From Streptomyces tendae (GTDB taxonomy: Bacteria; Actinomycetota; Actinomycetes; Streptomycetales; Streptomycetaceae): 64,000 nt of DNA. This document shows, one piece after another, positions 47,453 to 55,997 of this stretch. The notes under the pieces were generated by a model. That model ran no database searches, was not told the origin of the DNA, and saw only the letters and a program-made list of their open reading frames with translations. The stretch covers positions 1,054,001 to 1,118,000 of the forward strand of contig NZ_CP043959.1 in assembly GCF_008632955.1 (NCBI RefSeq), in the 5' to 3' direction. Positions within the stretch are counted from its first letter, which is position 1; each line of letters opens with the position of its first letter. Made by a program: the position numbers and the translations under genes.

Positions 47453-49738
47453 ATGAACGAGGGGAAGCCGGGCACACCCGGGGAGGAGCCGACCGCGCGG
47501 TCCGAGGGACCCGACGGCGACTTCGAACTGGCCCGCCCGGACCGCGTACAGCAGTCCGCCCACGCCGCTCCCGAAGGCGACTACGAACTGGACCGCCCCC
47601 GTCCCCCTAAGGACGCGGCCGGGACGGCGCCGGCAGCCGGTACGAAGCAGCACGCCGCGTCGGACGGTGCACCCGCCGCCTCGGTCGGCCCATTGGACGG
47701 GACCGTCCCGGCGTCCGCCGCAGACGCGGCCATCGCCACCCCCGGCACTCCGGCCGCCCCCGGGGACGCGTCCGACGCCCCCGGCCCGGCTGCGCCCGCT
47801 GCGCACGGCGCACCTGCTGCGGCCGGCCTTCCGGCGCATGGTGCGACCGCGGGCGCGGGAGCGTCCGCCTCGGACCCACAGCCCGCTGCATCCGCCGCCC
47901 CGGAGCCCGCGTCCGACGTCCCGGCTCGCGGTGTGACCGCAGCGGGCGCGGGAGCGTCCGCCTCGGACCCACAGCCCGCTGCATCCGCCGCCCCGGAGCC
48001 CGCGTCCGACGTCCCCGGCCCCGGTATGCCCGCTTCGCACGGCGCACCTGCTGCGGCCGGCCTTCCGGCGCACGGTGCGACCGCGGGCGGCGGAGCGTCC
48101 GCCCCTGACGTGCAGCCCACCGCCCCGGGACCCGCGTCCGACGTCCCCGGCGTGCCCGCCCCGGGCGGAGAGCCCTCCGCATCCGCCATTGTGGGTCACG
48201 CGCCCGCCGCCCCCGCCCCCGGTGTGCCCGCCCCCGGTGGCGGGGCCACGGCGTCCGTCTCCGCCGAGGCGCCGAAGCCGTTGCACGATCCCGATCCCTA
48301 CAGCACCCCGCCCTACGGCGAGCCGGGGCCCTGGGCGCCTGCTCCGCCGGTGCAGCACCCCGCGACCACCCCCGCGCACGGGATGGCCGTGGTGGCGCCC
48401 CCCACGGCCCCGGAGGGGCCCCCGCACGGGCCCGCCGCGGGGCAGCACCGGGTCCCCGCCCAGGCCGACGCGCCCGCGACAGCCCCCGTCACCTTCGAGA
48501 CGGCGCCGCCCGCGCCCGACGCCCCCGCGTCCGGGCCCTGGGCCCGCTACGACCCGTGGGCGGTCGCCGAGACCGCCGTTCCGCTGCAGCAGGCCGATCC
48601 CGCCGAGTGGCAGGCAGGCAGGCGACGACGGCGGCGCAGGCGGACCCTGCTCGGCATCGCCCTGCTGATCGCGCTCGTGTCCGGCGTCGCCGGCGGGGTG
48701 GTGGGCGTACAGCTGGAGCGCAACGGCGGTGTGGGCACCGTGGAACTGCCCCAGGCCGGCGTGGAGTCTCCCGACCGGGACCCGAACAGCGTCGCCGGGA
48801 TCGCCGCGCAGGCCCTGCCCAGCGTCGTCACCCTGCACGTCAGCGGCGGCGGGAGCGCGGGCACCGGCACCGGGTTCGTGCTGGACCAGCGGGGCCACAT
48901 CCTCACCAACGACCACGTCGTCGGCCCCGCCGGGGACAACGGCGACATCACCGTCACGTTCAACAGTGGCGACACCGCCGAGGCGACCGTGGTCGGCCGG
49001 GACAGCGGCTACGACCTCGCCGTCGTCCGGGTGAAGGGCGTCCGCGGACTCAGCCCCCTGCCGCTCGGCAACTCGGACAACGTCCAGGTCGGCGATCCCG
49101 TCGTCGCCATCGGCGCCCCCTTCGACCTGGCCGGCACCGTCACCTCCGGCATCATCAGCGCCCGGGAGCGGCCCATCACCGCGGGCGGCGAGAAGGGCGA
49201 CGGCAGCGACGTGTCGTACGTCGACGCGCTGCAGACCGACGCGCCGATCAACCCCGGCAACTCCGGCGGCCCGCTGCTCGACACCAAGGGACGGGTGATC
49301 GGCATCAACTCGGCCATCCGCTCGGCCGACAGCGGTCTCGTCCCGGACGGCGGACAGTCCGGCTCCATAGGGCTCGGCTTCGCCATCCCGATCAACCAGG
49401 GCAAGCGGGTCGCCGAGGAGCTGATCAACACCGGGAAGGCCACCCACCCGGTGATCGGCATCACCCTCGACATGGACTACAGCGGCGACGGCGCCCGCGT
49501 CGCCACCGAGGGCAGCGACGGCGGCCCCCCGGTCAGCACCGGCGGCCCCGGCGCCGACGCGGGCATCCGGCCCGGCGACGTCATCACCGAGGTCGACGGC
49601 CGGCCCGTGCACTCCGGCGAGGAACTGATCGTGAAGACCCGCGCCCACCGCCCCGGCGACCGGCTGGAGCTGACCCTGGAGCGCGGCGGCGAGGAACGGA
49701 AGGTGTCGCTGGTGCTCGGCTCCTCGGACGGCGGCTGA
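47453..49738 (+). CDS. HtrA/DegP-like serine protease with long repetitive N-terminal region
   Basis: 761 residues. Residues 1 to about 390 are Pro/Ala/Gly-rich and contain two near-identical 31-codon repeats. A membrane helix near residues 400-420 (LLGIALLIALVSGVAGGVVG) follows the basic patch. The trypsin-like domain has His in LTNDHVVG (about 488), Asp in GYDLAVVRV (about 521) and Ser in PGNSGGPLLD (about 604), followed by a PDZ domain (PGADAGIRPGDVITEVDGRP). Substrate: misfolded envelope proteins. In mycobacteria HtrA degrades the anti-sigma factor to release SigE; the operon order suggests the same circuit here. Confidence 0.92.
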   Translation: MNEGKPGTPGEEPTARSEGPDGDFELARPDRVQQSAHAAPEGDYELDRPRPPKDAAGTAPAAGTKQHAASDGAPAASVGPLDGTVPASAADAAIATPGTPAAPGDASDAPGPAAPAAHGAPAAAGLPAHGATAGAGASASDPQPAASAAPEPASDVPARGVTAAGAGASASDPQPAASAAPEPASDVPGPGMPASHGAPAAAGLPAHGATAGGGASAPDVQPTAPGPASDVPGVPAPGGEPSASAIVGHAPAAPAPGVPAPGGGATASVSAEAPKPLHDPDPYSTPPYGEPGPWAPAPPVQHPATTPAHGMAVVAPPTAPEGPPHGPAAGQHRVPAQADAPATAPVTFETAPPAPDAPASGPWARYDPWAVAETAVPLQQADPAEWQAGRRRRRRRRTLLGIALLIALVSGVAGGVVGVQLERNGGVGTVELPQAGVESPDRDPNSVAGIAAQALPSVVTLHVSGGGSAGTGTGFVLDQRGHILTNDHVVGPAGDNGDITVTFNSGDTAEATVVGRDSGYDLAVVRVKGVRGLSPLPLGNSDNVQVGDPVVAIGAPFDLAGTVTSGIISARERPITAGGEKGDGSDVSYVDALQTDAPINPGNSGGPLLDTKGRVIGINSAIRSADSGLVPDGGQSGSIGLGFAIPINQGKRVAEELINTGKATHPVIGITLDMDYSGDGARVATEGSDGGPPVSTGGPGADAGIRPGDVITEVDGRPVHSGEELIVKTRAHRPGDRLELTLERGGEERKVSLVLGSSDGG

Positions 49739-49751
49739 CACCACCGGGGGC

Positions 49752-49775
49752 CCCGCACGGTACCGGTCGTGCGGG
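49752..49775 (+). terminator. Weak hairpin between htrA-like gene and tatB
   Basis: 8-bp arms CCCGCACG/CGTGCGGG with an 8-nt loop, 13 bp after the protease stop. Probably an attenuating hairpin rather than a full terminator. Confidence 0.5.
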
Positions 49776-49866
49776 AGGTCCGGGTACCGTGGACCCGGCC
49801 CGGACCACGGAAGACCACAGGCCGGCACCGAGGGCCGAGGACCGAAGGCATCGCGAGGAGCTTCAG

Positions 49867-50307
49867 GTGTTCAATGACATAGGACCGCTCGAGCTGGTGA
49901 CGCTCATCGTCCTCGCCGTGCTCGTCTTCGGTCCGGACAAGCTCCCCAAGGTCATCCAGGACGTCACCCGCACGATCCGGAAGATCCGGGACTTCTCGGA
50001 GAGCGCCAAGCAGGACATCAGGCAGGAACTGGGCCCGGAGTTCAAGGACTTCGAGTTCGAGGACCTCAATCCCAAGACGTTCATCCGCAAGCAGCTGGAC
50101 AACGACGACCTGGGGCTGAAGGAGATCCGCAACGGCTTCGACCTGAAGAAGGACATGGCCGAGGTCGCCGACGCCGTCCACGGCCGCGACCCCGAGCCCG
50201 CCACGCCGGCCGCCCCGGCGCCCTCCGGCGGGCGGGTGGACATGACGAAGAAGCCCGAGAAGCCGGCGGCCGACGACCGTCCGCCCTTCGACATGGACGC
50301 CACCTGA
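49867..50307 (+). CDS. tatB: Sec-independent protein translocase subunit TatB
   Basis: 146 residues from a GTG with GAGGAG 6 nt upstream. N-terminus MFNDIGPLELVTLIVLAVLV: short periplasmic segment, a Glu in the helix start, membrane helix, then the FGPDKLPK hinge and the amphipathic helix (DVTRTIRKIRDFSESAKQDI), the standard TatB layout. The C-terminal tail is charged and disordered. TatB binds twin-arginine signal peptides together with TatC. Linked to the sigma-protease operon as in Mycobacterium. Confidence 0.93.
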   Translation: MFNDIGPLELVTLIVLAVLVFGPDKLPKVIQDVTRTIRKIRDFSESAKQDIRQELGPEFKDFEFEDLNPKTFIRKQLDNDDLGLKEIRNGFDLKKDMAEVADAVHGRDPEPATPAAPAPSGGRVDMTKKPEKPAADDRPPFDMDAT

Positions 50308-50530
50308 GCCGGTCCCCACGGCGCGCGCCCGCGCGTACGTGACGCGTTTCATACTCCACCCGAGCTGCGCACGGCCCGTTCCGGGCGTCCGGACGCCCCA
50401 CGCGCCGGGCGGTTTCCCTGCCTGCGGCGGCAGGGTGGTTATGCTGCCGAGTTGTTGTGCGGAACGGACGAGTACGCCCGAAGGGGGGCGGGCCGACCGG
50501 TCCGACGAGAGCGAGGAGGCGTCCGGGCAC

Positions 50531-51205
50531 ATGGACACGACGAGTTCGGCAGTCGCGCAGGCGCCGGCCGCGGAGGACGGACAACCGGTCCACTCCGCCC
50601 GGCGTACGGTCGACGGCTACCTGCGTGCGCCCTTCCCGTGGTACGGCCTGGACGAGGCCTTCACGGGGCCACGCTGGCTGATGCAGGTCGGCCTGTCGGC
50701 CGACGGGGCCGTGGAGCACGGATCGCTCGGACACGGCGACGAGCCGTCCGTCCGCAGCGAGTTCGCGGCCGGAGGCGACCAGGACGCCAAGGAGAGGTTC
50801 GCGGTCGTGGTGACCGTGGCGGCCAACCCCGTCCGCCGCAGCGCCGACGGCACCGGCCTGCTGGAGGCCACCTCGGTCTCCTCGGCCGCCTGGCTCGCCG
50901 GTGTGGGGCTGCTGTCCTTCACCTGGCCGGGCCAGATGGACCACTCCCTGCGCGACGACTGGCTGGAGCAGCAGACCGAGACCGCCTGGGTCCTCGCGGA
51001 CGACCTGGAGGGCGAGGACTGGTCGACGCTGTCGCTGCCCGTGGACGGCGTACCGACGTCGTTCCACTACCGGGAGTCCGAGTACGGCTGGGTGCTGGCC
51101 GGCTCCACCCGGGCGGGCGTCCACGTCGGCGCGTACGGCCGGGGCATGAGCGCGTACGGCCTCGGCTTCGCCGTGGTCAAGGACATCGCCGCGTACGAGG
51201 GCTGA
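50531..51205 (+). CDS. Hypothetical protein, 224 aa
   Basis: Soluble protein with no signal peptide or membrane helix. Aromatic-rich motifs (YLRAPFPWYGLDEAFTGPRWLMQVG, TSFHYRESEYGWVLAG, VHVGAYGRGMSAYGLGFAVV) and alternating hydrophobics suggest a beta-rich fold. ATG chosen; the upstream GGAGGCG about 13 nt away is the only plausible ribosome site. The family is not recognised. It is convergent with mrp across a strong terminator. Confidence 0.7.
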   Translation: MDTTSSAVAQAPAAEDGQPVHSARRTVDGYLRAPFPWYGLDEAFTGPRWLMQVGLSADGAVEHGSLGHGDEPSVRSEFAAGGDQDAKERFAVVVTVAANPVRRSADGTGLLEATSVSSAAWLAGVGLLSFTWPGQMDHSLRDDWLEQQTETAWVLADDLEGEDWSTLSLPVDGVPTSFHYRESEYGWVLAGSTRAGVHVGAYGRGMSAYGLGFAVVKDIAAYEG

Positions 51206-51221
51206 CCGGGCACGCGGCAGC

Positions 51222-51263
51222 ACGCCGAAGGGCGCCGTCCACGCGGACGGCGCCCTTCGGCGT
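51222..51263. terminator. Bidirectional terminator between convergent genes
   Basis: 19-bp perfect arms (ACGCCGAAGGGCGCCGTCC and its complement) around ACGC, the strongest terminator hairpin in the window. Confidence 0.9.
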
Positions 51264-51289
51264 ACGTACGGGCCTCGGCGTACGGACCC

Positions 51290-52423
51290 TCAGAACTTGT
51301 TGCGCGGGGTGATCCCCAGGGACATGCCCGACAGGCCGCGCTGCCGGCCGCCCAGCTTGCCGGCGATCGAGCGGAGTGCCGAGCCGGCCGGGGAGTCCGG
51401 GTCGGACAGCACCACGGGCTTGCCCTCGTCGCCGCCCTCACGCAGCCGGACGTCGATCGGGATGGCGCCCAGCACCGGGACGCTGGCGCCGGTGGTGCGG
51501 GTCAGGCCCTCGGCGACGGTCTGGCCGCCGCCGGTGCCGAACACGTCGACCATCTCGCCGCAGTGCGGGCAGGGCAGCCCCGACATGTTCTCCACCACGC
51601 CGACGATCTTCTGGTGCGTCTGCACGGCGATGGAGCCCGCCCGCTCGGCCACCTCGGCCGCCGCCTGCTGGGGCGTGGTGACGACCAGGATCTCCGCGTT
51701 CGGCACCAGCTGCGCGACGGAGATCGCGATGTCACCGGTGCCGGGCGGCAGGTCCAGCAGCAGCACGTCCAGGTCGCCCCAGTACACGTCCGCCAGGAAC
51801 TGCTGGAGCGCGCGGTGCAGCATCGGTCCGCGCCACACCACGGGCGCGTTGCCCGGGGTGAACATGCCGATGGAGATGACCTTCACGCCGTGCGCCGACG
51901 GCGGCATGATCATGTTCTCGACCTGGGTGGGACGCCCGTCGGCGCCCAGCATGCGCGGCACCGAGTGGCCGTAGATGTCGGCGTCCACGACACCGACCTT
52001 CAGCCCGTCGGCCGCCATCGCCGCCGCCAGGTTCACCGTCACCGAGGACTTGCCGACACCGCCCTTGCCGGACGCCACCGCGTACACCCGGGTGAGGCTG
52101 CCCGGCTTGGCGAAGGGCACCTCGCGCTCGGTCTGGCCGCCGCGCAGGGCGCTCGCCAGCTCCTTGCGCTGCTCGTCGCTCATGACGTCCAGCGTCACGT
52201 CGACCCGGGTCACCCCCTCGACCGCGGAGACCGCGTCCGTCACGCGCTGCGTGATGGTGTCCCGCATGGGGCAGCCGGAGACCGTCAGGTACACGGTGAC
52301 CGCGACCGCACCGTCCGCACCGATCTCCACCGATTTGACCATCCCGAGCTCGGTGATGGGCCGGTTGATCTCGGGGTCGTTCACCGTCGCCAGTGCTTCG
52401 CGCACCGCGTCTTCCGTAGCCAT
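51290..52423 (-). CDS. mrp: Mrp/NBP35 family Fe-S cluster carrier ATPase (ApbC)
   Basis: 377 residues. N-terminal MIP18/DUF59 domain (INRPITELGMVKSVEI, VSGCPMRDTITQRV). ATPase domain with the deviant Walker A SGKGGVGKSS near residue 125 and switch VVDADIYGHSVPRML. The cluster-binding CPHC pair near residue 280 (LPCPHCGEMV) is intact. The family transfers Fe-S clusters to apoproteins. The first ATG of the family core was used; TACCAT ends 6 nt before it and no Shine-Dalgarno is seen, so probably leaderless. Mycobacterial Rv1229c is the same gene in the same neighbourhood. Confidence 0.92.
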   Translation of the reverse strand: MATEDAVREALATVNDPEINRPITELGMVKSVEIGADGAVAVTVYLTVSGCPMRDTITQRVTDAVSAVEGVTRVDVTLDVMSDEQRKELASALRGGQTEREVPFAKPGSLTRVYAVASGKGGVGKSSVTVNLAAAMAADGLKVGVVDADIYGHSVPRMLGADGRPTQVENMIMPPSAHGVKVISIGMFTPGNAPVVWRGPMLHRALQQFLADVYWGDLDVLLLDLPPGTGDIAISVAQLVPNAEILVVTTPQQAAAEVAERAGSIAVQTHQKIVGVVENMSGLPCPHCGEMVDVFGTGGGQTVAEGLTRTTGASVPVLGAIPIDVRLREGGDEGKPVVLSDPDSPAGSALRSIAGKLGGRQRGLSGMSLGITPRNKF

Positions 52424-52465
52424 AGTGAGATGGTACGGCGCCGGGTACACCCGCCGGTAAGGACG

Positions 52466-53074
52466 TCAACGGTCGTCTGCGTCACGTCCCGGCGGCCGTT
52501 CCGCCCGCATCGCCGGGTATGACCCGTGCTGCTCCTTGTGGCCGTTCTGGTGGATCTCCAGCTCCTTGACCAGGTCCTGCAGCTCCGAGCGGATCCAGTC
52601 CCGGGTGGCGACCTCGCCGAGGCCGATGCGCAGCGCGGCGATCTCACGGGTCAGGTACTCGGTGTCCGCGATCGACCGCTCGTTCTGTTTGCGGTCCTGC
52701 TCCAGGTTGACCCGGTCGCGGTCGTCCTGCCGGTTCTGCGCGAGCAGGATCAACGGGGCGGCGTAGGAGGCCTGCAGCGACAGCATCAGGGTCAGGAAGA
52801 TGAACGGGTACTCGTCGAAGCGCAGGTCTTTCGGCGCGGAGACGTTCCACAGCACCCACAGGATGATGACGACCGTCATCCAGACGATGAACCGTCCGGT
52901 GCCCAGGAAGCGCGCGATGCGCTCCGACAGCCGCCCGAAGGCCTCCGGGTCCCACTCGGGCAGGATCCGGCGCCGGGGAGGGCGCGGCTGGTCCAGCCGC
53001 GGCGCGCGCGGCCGCCCGGCCGCCGTGGCCCCCACCGGCTGCCGCTCGCGCAGACCCTCGCGCTCAGCCGCCAT
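52466..53074 (-). CDS. DUF1003 family membrane protein
   Basis: 202 residues. A basic N-terminus, then the DUF1003 core: FLGTGRFIVWMTVVIILWVLW (helix 1), WNVSAPKDLRFDEYPFIFL, and LTLMLSLQASYAAPLILLAQ (helix 2), followed by NRQDDRDRVNLEQDRKQNE. Family function unknown. It overlaps the upstream CBS-domain gene by 11 bp (start at 53074 inside its end), so they are translated together. The pairing of DUF1003 with a magnesium-type CBS protein hints at ion homeostasis. Confidence 0.88.
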   Translation of the reverse strand: MAAEREGLRERQPVGATAAGRPRAPRLDQPRPPRRRILPEWDPEAFGRLSERIARFLGTGRFIVWMTVVIILWVLWNVSAPKDLRFDEYPFIFLTLMLSLQASYAAPLILLAQNRQDDRDRVNLEQDRKQNERSIADTEYLTREIAALRIGLGEVATRDWIRSELQDLVKELEIHQNGHKEQHGSYPAMRAERPPGRDADDR

Positions 53075-54347
53075 CGGGCACCACCCCCTCGTCCATGTGG
53101 AACTCGTGCTCCCGCCAGTCGTCCGGGAGCATGTGGTCCAGCACGTCGTCCACCGTCACCGCGCCCAGCAGCGAGCCGGCCTCGTCGACCACCGGCGCCG
53201 CCACCATGTCGTACGTGGCGAAGAACCCGGCGACCACGGGCAGCGTCGCCTCCGGCTCCAGCGGCTGCAGGTCGTCGTCCAGCATCGAGCCGACCAGGGT
53301 GTACGGGGGGTCGCGCAGCAGCCGCTGGAAGTGCACCGTGCCCAGATACTTGCCCGTGGGCGTCTCCTCCGGCGGCCGGCAGACGTAGACCTGCGCCGCG
53401 TGCGCCGGCGAGAGGTCCGGCTCGCGGATCCGGGCGAGGGCGTCCGCGACGGTCGCGTCCGGCCGCAGCACGATCGGCTCCGTGGTCATCAGACCGCCCG
53501 CCGTGTGCTCCTCGTACGACATCAGGCGTCGCATGTCGGCCGCGTCCGCGGGCTGCATCAGGCTCAGCAGCCGCTCCTTGTCCGCCTCGGGCAGTTCGCC
53601 CAGCAGGTCGGCCGCGTCGTCCGGGTCCATCGCCTCCAGCACGTCGGCGGCCCGCTCCTCCTTCAGCTTGCCGAGGATCTCGATCTGGTCGTCCTCGGGC
53701 AGCTCCTCCAGCACGTCCGCGAGCCGGTCGTCGTCGAGGGCGGCGGCCACCTCGGCGCGCCGCTTGGGGGAGAGGTGGTGCAGCACGTTGGCGAGGTCGG
53801 CGGGGCGCAGCTGCTCGAAGGTGGCGAGCAGGTTCTCGGCGCCCTGCCCGTGCTCCTCCAGCGAGAAACCGGTGACGGCGGACCACTCCACGGTCAGTGC
53901 CTCGCCCTTGCCACGCCGGAACGCGCCGCCCTTCCTGCCCTTGCGCACGAAGACCCGGTCGATCTCCCACTCCCGCCGCGCCTGGAGCTGATGCACCGAC
54001 AGGTCGAGGACGGTGACCTCCTCGCCGCTGTCCACCAGCGTGACCCGCCTGTCGAGCAGCTCACCGAAGACGAGCCGCTCGGTGGGCCGCTGCTCGAAGC
54101 GCCGCACGTTGAGCACCCCGGTGGTGATGACCTGGCCGGACTGTACGGCGGTCACCCGGGTCATGGGCAGGAAGATGCGGCGCCGGGTGGAGAGTTCGAC
54201 CACCAGGCCGAGCAGCCGGGGCGGGCGCCGGCCCGGACGGAGGATGACCACGAGGTCGCGCACGCGCCCCACCTGGTCGCCCGCCGGGTCGAAGACGGCG
54301 ACACCGGAGACGTGCGAGACGAAGAACCGGGGTGCGCCCGCTGCCAT
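53064..54347 (-). CDS. MgtE-N / CBS-domain protein with PRC-barrel-like N-terminus, no transporter domain
   Basis: 427 residues. Residues about 1-110 contain PRC-barrel-like strands (FVSHVSGVAVFDPAGDQVG, and a second copy). The MgtE N-terminal helical superhelix is at about residues 165-290 (LRPADLANVLHHLSPKRRAEVAAALDD, LEELPEDDQIEILGKL, ADLLGELPEADKERLLSLM). Two CBS domains follow (MTTEPIVLRPDATVADALARIR, and EEAGSLLGAVTVDDVLDHML-like). The five-helix channel of MgtE is absent, so it probably senses Mg2+ or nucleotides and acts on a partner, possibly the CorA or DUF1003 protein. ATG with GGAGCC upstream. Confidence 0.9.
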   Translation of the reverse strand: MAAGAPRFFVSHVSGVAVFDPAGDQVGRVRDLVVILRPGRRPPRLLGLVVELSTRRRIFLPMTRVTAVQSGQVITTGVLNVRRFEQRPTERLVFGELLDRRVTLVDSGEEVTVLDLSVHQLQARREWEIDRVFVRKGRKGGAFRRGKGEALTVEWSAVTGFSLEEHGQGAENLLATFEQLRPADLANVLHHLSPKRRAEVAAALDDDRLADVLEELPEDDQIEILGKLKEERAADVLEAMDPDDAADLLGELPEADKERLLSLMQPADAADMRRLMSYEEHTAGGLMTTEPIVLRPDATVADALARIREPDLSPAHAAQVYVCRPPEETPTGKYLGTVHFQRLLRDPPYTLVGSMLDDDLQPLEPEATLPVVAGFFATYDMVAAPVVDEAGSLLGAVTVDDVLDHMLPDDWREHEFHMDEGVVPDGG

Positions 54348-54566
54348 GCCGGCGGCTCCTTTGCGTGCGTGCGGAGTGCTTCCTTGCCGTGTACTACCTG
54401 GTGCGTCCGTTATCCGGATTGCCCGCTCGGGTGGGCTTCAGGCTAGCCCGTCCCGATCGGTGCTGCTCCCGTGGCCGGTCCGGACGGACTGGCTCCGTCC
54501 GGCCTCCCCGGCCCCGGTACTCTGCGGTACGCCGTTCAGGTCCCCCGTCAGAGAGGCAGCCCACCT

Positions 54567-55313
54567 GTGATTCCGATCTCCCCGGGCCGTACCCGCAGGG
54601 CCACGCTGGCAGGCGCCGTGTGCGCGCTGCTCGTGGCGGGGACGGCGCTCACGGGATGCTCCGAGGATCCGAACGAGGGAACGAACGGCGTCGGCAGACT
54701 CCCCGCCGACCAGATCCAGGCCAAGGCCCAGAAGGCCGCCGCGTCCGTCGGCACCGTGCGGCTGCACGGCACGGTCGTCACCAGCGGCCGTACCTACACG
54801 CTCGACATGCGTCTCAAGGAGCAGGGCGGCATCGGCTCGGTCACCACCAAGGGGGAGACCTTCCGCCTGCTGCGGGTCGACGAGGAGCTCTTCCTGAAGG
54901 CCGACGCCGCCTTCTGGGGACAGGGGAGCAGCGGCGGAACGAACGACTCCAAGGCGGCGGACAAACTCGCCGCGAAGTACGTCAAGGTCCCCAAGGGCGA
55001 CCCCTCGTACACCAAGTTCATCGGTTTCACGGACAAGAACGTGCTGCTCAGCGGTCTGCTGACGCTGCACGGGGAGCTGGCCACCGACGGCCACCACGAG
55101 CAGGGCGGCGTGCGCACCGTCCGGGTCACCGCCGACGAGGGGGCGGGCGGCACCCTGGACGTCTCCATCGAGGGGAAGCCCTATCCGCTGCGTCTGGAGC
55201 GGGCCGGGGAGGCGGGCACCCTCACCTTCTCCGCGTGGGGCACCGACTTCCCGCTGGAGAAGCCGGCCAAGGGCGAGACCCTGGACTACGGCAAGCAGCT
55301 TCCGACGTCCTGA
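54567..55313 (+). CDS. Secreted lipoprotein, LppX/LprG-like
   Basis: 248 residues from a GTG. Lipobox ALTGC near residue 31 after a hydrophobic core (LAGAVCALLVAGTALTG). The mature part (QAKAQKAAASVGTVRLHGTVV, YTLDMRLKEQGGIGSVTTKG, FLKADAAFWGQ) resembles actinobacterial LppX/LprAFG lipoproteins, which carry lipids across the periplasm, but with the shortened layout. It stands alone between divergent MgtE-N/CBS and convergent genes. Repeats and a hairpin follow. Confidence 0.8.
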   Translation: MIPISPGRTRRATLAGAVCALLVAGTALTGCSEDPNEGTNGVGRLPADQIQAKAQKAAASVGTVRLHGTVVTSGRTYTLDMRLKEQGGIGSVTTKGETFRLLRVDEELFLKADAAFWGQGSSGGTNDSKAADKLAAKYVKVPKGDPSYTKFIGFTDKNVLLSGLLTLHGELATDGHHEQGGVRTVRVTADEGAGGTLDVSIEGKPYPLRLERAGEAGTLTFSAWGTDFPLEKPAKGETLDYGKQLPTS

Positions 55314-55315
55314 CG

Positions 55316-55406
55316 CCCGGTGCCCGGGCCCCCGACACCCAGGACACCCGGTGCCCGGGCCCCCGACACCCAGGACACCCGGTGCCCGGGCCCGACACCT
55401 GGGACA
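55316..55406. repeat. 31-bp tandem repeat, three copies
   Basis: Copies at 55316-55346 and 55347-55377 are identical; the third (55378-55406) is 29 bp and diverged. Unit starts CCCGGTGCCCGGG and ends CCAGGACA. A hairpin GGACACC C GGTGTCC (55402-55416) follows. Located between convergent genes, so it may also serve as a terminator. Confidence 0.85.
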
Positions 55407-55438
55407 CCCGGTGTCCAGAACCGGACGTCTCCTCCGGG

Positions 55439-55951
55439 TCAGCGGCGCCGCCTGCGCTTCGCCAGGAGGCGCGGCAGCCCCGCCGGCATCGGCTGCCGGG
55501 TGGTCACGGGGGTCGGCAGCGGGGCCGCGGCCAGGTCCCCGTCGGGCAACGGTGACGTCGCGCCTGTCGGCTCCAGACGCAGTACGCGGCACTCGCGGGC
55601 CCAGCGCTCGGGCATCGCCTCGCCGTCGGGGGCGTTGAGCCGCTTGCCCTTGAGGTCGGCGACGGCGTCCGTCCACTCCTCGGAGCCCGACGGCAGTTCG
55701 CGGACCGTGGCGGCCCACGTCACCAGCCGGCCGCCCTTGTCCTTGCTGCGGACCGTCACCTCGGCCGGCGCCCCGTCGGCCAGCCCCGGCAGCGGCTGCT
55801 CGCCCGGGCCGTCGCCGATCACGCAGGCGGCGCCCTCGTGCCACACGTGCCACAGCGCGCGGGCCGGGACACCGGGACCCTTGACCCAGATGAGGCCGGA
55901 CTTCTTCGTGGCCTCCTCGATGAGGGCCCGTTCGAGCAGCTCGCCAGTCAT
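55439..55951 (-). CDS. Hypothetical protein, 170 aa, possibly PNPOx-like fold
   Basis: Starts MTGELLERALIEEATKKSGL. The pattern KSGLIWVKGPGVPARALWHVW, ACVIGDGPGEQPLPGLADG, AEVTVRSKDKGGRLVTWAATV resembles a flavin-reductase/PNPOx-like split barrel, but this is a weak match. The C-terminus is basic (LPRLLAKRRRRR). No ribosome site; TAGGCT ends 7 nt before the ATG, typical of a leaderless transcript. Convergent with the lipoprotein gene. Confidence 0.65.
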   Translation of the reverse strand: MTGELLERALIEEATKKSGLIWVKGPGVPARALWHVWHEGAACVIGDGPGEQPLPGLADGAPAEVTVRSKDKGGRLVTWAATVRELPSGSEEWTDAVADLKGKRLNAPDGEAMPERWARECRVLRLEPTGATSPLPDGDLAAAPLPTPVTTRQPMPAGLPRLLAKRRRRR

Positions 55952-55997
55952 ACGGGCCAGCCTATCCACGCCCCCGGGGGGCCGGGGTCCGTGCGGC

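Noticed and set aside
55316..55406. Tandem repeats as a CRISPR array
   Set aside because: Copies abut directly with no unique spacers and there are no cas genes.
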